From Carnobacterium sp. UBA5792 (GTDB lineage: Bacteria; Bacillota; Bacilli; Lactobacillales; Carnobacteriaceae): 8,440 nucleotides of DNA. The stretch lies in assembly GCA_002418295.1 (NCBI GenBank), contig DIDU01000122.1:1-8440 (forward strand). The letters run 5' to 3'. Below the pieces are notes generated by a model, which did no database searches, was not told the origin of the DNA, and saw nothing but the letters and a program-made list of their open reading frames with translations. How positions within the stretch are numbered: the stretch's first letter is position 1; each line of letters starts with the position of its first letter. A program made the position numbers and the translations under genes. This document shows, in pieces, positions 7,017 through 8,440 of this stretch.

Positions 7017-7685
7017 GTGGATATTTCAAAAATGGGACTTTGGGAACAGTTATGGTTTTATTTTAATGAAAACGGCTTTTATATTTGGGAGCAGTTTTTG
7101 CGCCACTTTTTAATCTCTATCTATGGCGTTCTTTTCGCAGCGGTCGTTGGTATACCGATTGGATTTTTGATTTCTCGTCGCGGGAAATTAGCGGATTGGG
7201 TTATTGGAATTGCTAATGTGATTCAAACTATTCCTTCTTTAGCTATGCTCTCTATTTTGATGCTAGGTCTTGGTTTAGGCACAAATACAGTTATTACTAC
7301 CGTTTTTCTTTATTCCTTACTGCCAATCATTAAAAATACTTATACTGGAGTACGGAGTGTTGATCGCAACATCTTGGACTCAGGCAAGGGTATGGGAATG
7401 ACGAGATTACAATTAACTTATATGGTGGAGTTGCCTTTATCCTTATCTGTCATTATGGCAGGTATCCGTAATGCATTAGTTGTAGGAATTGGAATCACTG
7501 CAATCGGCACATTTATTGGAGCTGGCGGCTTAGGAGATATTATTACACGTGGTGTCAACGCCACAGATGGAGGAGCCATTATCTTATCTGGAGCGATTCC
7601 GACGGCATTGATGGCTATTATTAGTGATTTGGTTTTAGGGTTTATTGAAAAAAAAATGGACCCAACCAACAAAATCCGAACTTAA
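7017..7685 (+). CDS. opuCD: Osmoprotectant ABC transporter permease OpuCD
   Basis: The second membrane permease of the OpuC importer, 222 residues from a GTG start, and the last gene of the operon. Hydrophobic segments lie at about 28-52, 62-86, 89-105, 140-169 and 185-209. The ATPase-coupling loop 'DSGKGMGMTRLQLTYMVELP' (121-140) matches the one in OpuCB almost residue for residue at its start, and 'VIQTIPSLAMLSILMLGLG' and '[14 protein letters not shown]' repeat the family motifs. The N-terminal stretch before the first helix is aromatic-rich ('LWEQLWFYFNENGFYIWEQF'), as in other OpuCD/OpuBD proteins. Only three bases separate it from the opuCC stop, so translation is probably coupled. A structured repeat and then a strong terminator follow the stop. 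Confidence 0.95.
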   Translation: MDISKMGLWEQLWFYFNENGFYIWEQFLRHFLISIYGVLFAAVVGIPIGFLISRRGKLADWVIGIANVIQTIPSLAMLSILMLGLGLGTNTVITTVFLYSLLPIIKNTYTGVRSVDRNILDSGKGMGMTRLQLTYMVELPLSLSVIMAGIRNALVVGIGITAIGTFIGAGGLGDIITRGVNATDGGAIILSGAIPTALMAIISDLVLGFIEKKMDPTNKIRT

Positions 7686-7830
7686 AGGAAGCGTGGAAAA
7701 AGCGTTCAGGCCGAAACTTCTATCTCACATGTCGTATCTCTAAGTAACTAAAGCTGCAAGAGTTAAGGCAACTGGGACGAATAAATGTAAGATAAAGGGG
7801 TATCAGAACTGCTTTTTGGAATACGTTCTT
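7686..7830. repeat. Nested imperfect inverted repeat, about 145 nt, candidate structured RNA or dispersed element
   Basis: There is no open reading frame here, but the halves pair in order from the outside in. AGGAA(G)CGT 7686-7694 pairs with ACGTTCTT 7823-7830 (one bulge, one G-U). AAAAAGCGTTC 7697-7707 pairs with GAAC(T)GCTTTTT 7806-7817 (one bulge). CTT(C)TATCTCACAT 7717-7730 pairs with ATGTAAGATAAAG 7785-7797 (one bulge, one mismatch). TCGT 7732-7735 pairs with ACGA 7777-7780, and TAACT 7745-7749 with AGTTA 7761-7765. It begins right after the opuCD stop codon and ends 21 bases before the terminator stem. It may be a 3'-UTR RNA, a processed small RNA, or a MITE-like repeat with degenerate terminal repeats. 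No known family is recognised. Confidence 0.55.
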
Positions 7831-7851
7831 GAATAAATAGTTGGATAGGCA

Positions 7852-7883
7852 AAAGAGGATGAGACTTTTGTCTCATCCTCTTT
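7852..7883. terminator. Two-way terminator between opuCD and the converging YolD-like gene
   Basis: AAAGAGGATGAGAC (7852-7865) pairs perfectly over 14 bp with GTCTCATCCTCTTT (7870-7883) around TTTT. T-rich sequence follows on the plus strand (CTCTTTCTTACTTATT), and a shorter CTTTTG run follows on the minus strand. It lies 13 bases beyond the stop of the minus-strand gene and 166 beyond that of opuCD, so it can end both transcripts. Confidence 0.9.
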
Positions 7884-7896
7884 CTTACTTATTGTC

Positions 7897-8214
7897 TTAA
7901 GCTAAACGTACATGTCGAATATCATCAAATGAGAGCATATAGGTCATTTGTTGATCCGAGTTTTCTAAAATAAGTAATTTTTTTTGATTTGGTGCATATC
8001 TTAATAAGCCTTTTTGTTCTTGTACAGTTAAAACATGCTTTGTTTTGTTGGTTTGAAGAATAATAGGTTTACGGCGTTCATAGGCTTGAGTTAAAAAATA
8101 TAGAACTTGGTGCTTTGGCATTTGAGGAAGTACTTGCAGCGAATCCATTTCTTTAGATAAAACTACTTTTCTACTAAAAAAATTAGGTTGTTTTTCAGCA
8201 AAGTTTTTTTCCAT
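7897..8214 (-). CDS. Small YolD-like protein, probably SOS-regulated
   Basis: A 105-residue soluble protein with no signal or membrane segment. The N-terminal half has 'FAEKQPNFFSRKVVLSKEMDSLQVLPQMPKHQVLYFL'. The C-terminal half looks like short beta strands ending in 'YMLSFDDIRHVRLA', which recalls the 'I-x-L-D-D-I-x-x-I' ending of YolD-like proteins. In Bacillus, YolD-like genes (yolD, yqjX, yozL) sit beside Y-family DNA polymerase genes in the LexA regulon and have been compared with UmuD. Here no polymerase gene is next to it in this window. The start is ATG at 8214, with GGAGGA (8226-8221) seven bases before it; the in-frame ATG at 8232 would place that ribosome site inside the gene. The family call is from pattern memory and is moderate; the two LexA-type boxes upstream support it independently. 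Confidence 0.6.
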   Translation of the reverse strand: MEKNFAEKQPNFFSRKVVLSKEMDSLQVLPQMPKHQVLYFLTQAYERRKPIILQTNKTKHVLTVQEQKGLLRYAPNQKKLLILENSDQQMTYMLSFDDIRHVRLA

Positions 8215-8225
8215 GTTTATTCCTC

Positions 8226-8239
8226 CGAACATTTGTTTG
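8226..8239. promoter_or_regulatory. LexA (DinR) SOS box 2, downstream of the promoter
   Basis: CGAACATTTGTTTG has a perfect CGAAC half-site, a four-base spacer and a GTTT half-site allowed by GTTY. It departs from the consensus at one spacer base and the final base. Its centre is 28 bp from that of box 1. It lies just after the predicted transcription start and abuts the ribosome binding site. It is weaker than box 1, but the pairing of two boxes is typical of tightly held SOS genes. Confidence 0.6.
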
Positions 8240-8247
8240 ATAATTTT

Positions 8248-8276
8248 ATTATACGAACAAACGTTCAGATGTGCAA
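8248..8276 (-). promoter_or_regulatory. Promoter of the YolD-like gene
   Basis: Read on the minus strand: TTGCAC (8276-8271), a 17-bp spacer and a perfect TATAAT (8253-8248). Transcription would start near 8241, giving a leader of about 27 bases. The spacer holds LexA-type box 1, so repressor and RNA polymerase could not bind together. Confidence 0.85.
8254..8267. promoter_or_regulatory. LexA (DinR) SOS box 1
   Basis: CGAACAAACGTTCA matches the Gram-positive SOS box CGAAC-RNRY-GTTYC at every position except the last base. Both GAAC and GTTC half-sites are intact with the required four-base spacer. It fills most of the spacer between -35 and -10 of the minus-strand promoter, the best position for repression. 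Confidence 0.8.
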
Positions 8277-8327
8277 GTCTTTTTCAAAATATTAATAATA
8301 AAGTTTTCTTTTCAAGGATTTTCTGTC

Positions 8328-8333
8328 TATAAT
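8328..8333 (+). promoter_or_regulatory. Possible -10 box for the DegV-family gene
   Basis: A perfect TATAAT lies 50 bases before the ATG at 8383. No good -35 is seen at the usual distance (TTTCTT at 8305-8310 is poor), so the promoter is tentative. Confidence 0.4.
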
Positions 8334-8382
8334 AAGAATTGAAGAATAAAAAAGAAAAGTTTGTTTACTAAGGAGTTTTGGT

Positions 8383-8440
8383 ATGAGTTATAAAATAATG
8401 GCTGATTCGTGTTGTGATCTACCGATAGAGTTTGTTGAAG
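8383..8440 (+). CDS. DegV-family protein, 3' end cut by the window
   Basis: Only the first 19 residues are present: 'MSYKIMADSCCDLPIEFVE'. The pattern '(K/R)-I-x-x-D-S-x-x-D-L-P' at the N-terminus is the hallmark of DegV proteins, which bind a fatty acid. In Gram-positive bacteria some act as FakB, presenting exogenous fatty acids to the kinase FakA; which DegV type this is cannot be decided from so little. The ATG at 8383 is preceded by AAGGAG (8370-8375) at a normal seven-base spacing. It is divergent from the YolD-like gene, and the two LexA-type boxes lie more than 60 bp upstream of its -10, so it need not be SOS-regulated. Confidence 0.75.
   Translation, partial: MSYKIMADSCCDLPIEFVE

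Noticed and set aside
6643..7029. 128-codon minus-strand open frame antisense to opuCC
   Set aside because: It mirrors a well-supported lipoprotein gene, and its protein has no recognisable motif or fold pattern. It is a shadow frame.
7686..7850. A second riboswitch or T-box after opuCD
   Set aside because: It is downstream of the operon, not before a co-directional gene, and contains none of the conserved motifs of T-boxes or known riboswitches I could recognise.
8215..8232. ATG at 8232 (minus strand) as the start of the YolD-like gene
   Set aside because: The GGAGGA ribosome site at 8221-8226 would then lie inside the gene; it is correctly spaced for the ATG at 8214.

Overview
The window looks like chromosomal DNA of a low-GC Gram-positive bacterium of the order Lactobacillales. 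Carnobacterium or a close relative is my best guess. This rests on AT-rich codon use, AGGAGG-type ribosome binding sites, a TPP-riboswitch-controlled thiT, a four-gene OpuC-type osmolyte transporter, and an SOS box of the Bacillus/LexA (DinR) type. The genus is an inference from overall resemblance, not a measured identity.

Layout, left to right. (1) 1-430: the 3' part of a GNAT acetyltransferase gene. (2) 489-1568: a membrane-anchored extracytoplasmic protein with three degenerate helical repeats and an acidic Ser/Glu/Asp-rich tail. (3) 1614-2490: a complete thiamine-uptake unit: a near-consensus promoter, a TPP riboswitch, a terminator hairpin that also holds the Shine-Dalgarno sequence, thiT, and a terminator. 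(4) 2587-4100: a cardiolipin synthase gene with its own terminator. (5) 4129-7685: a promoter and the operon opuCA-opuCB-opuCC-opuCD, encoding an ABC importer for quaternary-ammonium osmoprotectants. (6) 7686-7883: a long nested inverted repeat followed by a strong two-way terminator. (7) 7897-8276, minus strand: a small YolD-like gene whose promoter carries two LexA-type boxes. (8) 8383 to the end: the start of a DegV-family gene, cut by the window edge.

How they work together. The OpuC parts make one complete importer: a CBS-domain ATPase, two permeases and a lipoprotein that captures substrate. Cardiolipin synthase next door is transcribed separately, but it also belongs to envelope and osmotic adaptation. 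ThiT is the substrate-binding S component of an ECF importer, and its energy-coupling module is not in this window.

The points most worth checking are the doubly LexA-boxed orphan YolD-like gene, the roughly 145-nt nested inverted repeat just after opuCD, and the thiT leader, where one aptamer strand can pair with the 5' arm of a hairpin that is both terminator and ribosome-site sequestrator. No CRISPR array, tRNA, rRNA, transposase or insertion sequence was seen.
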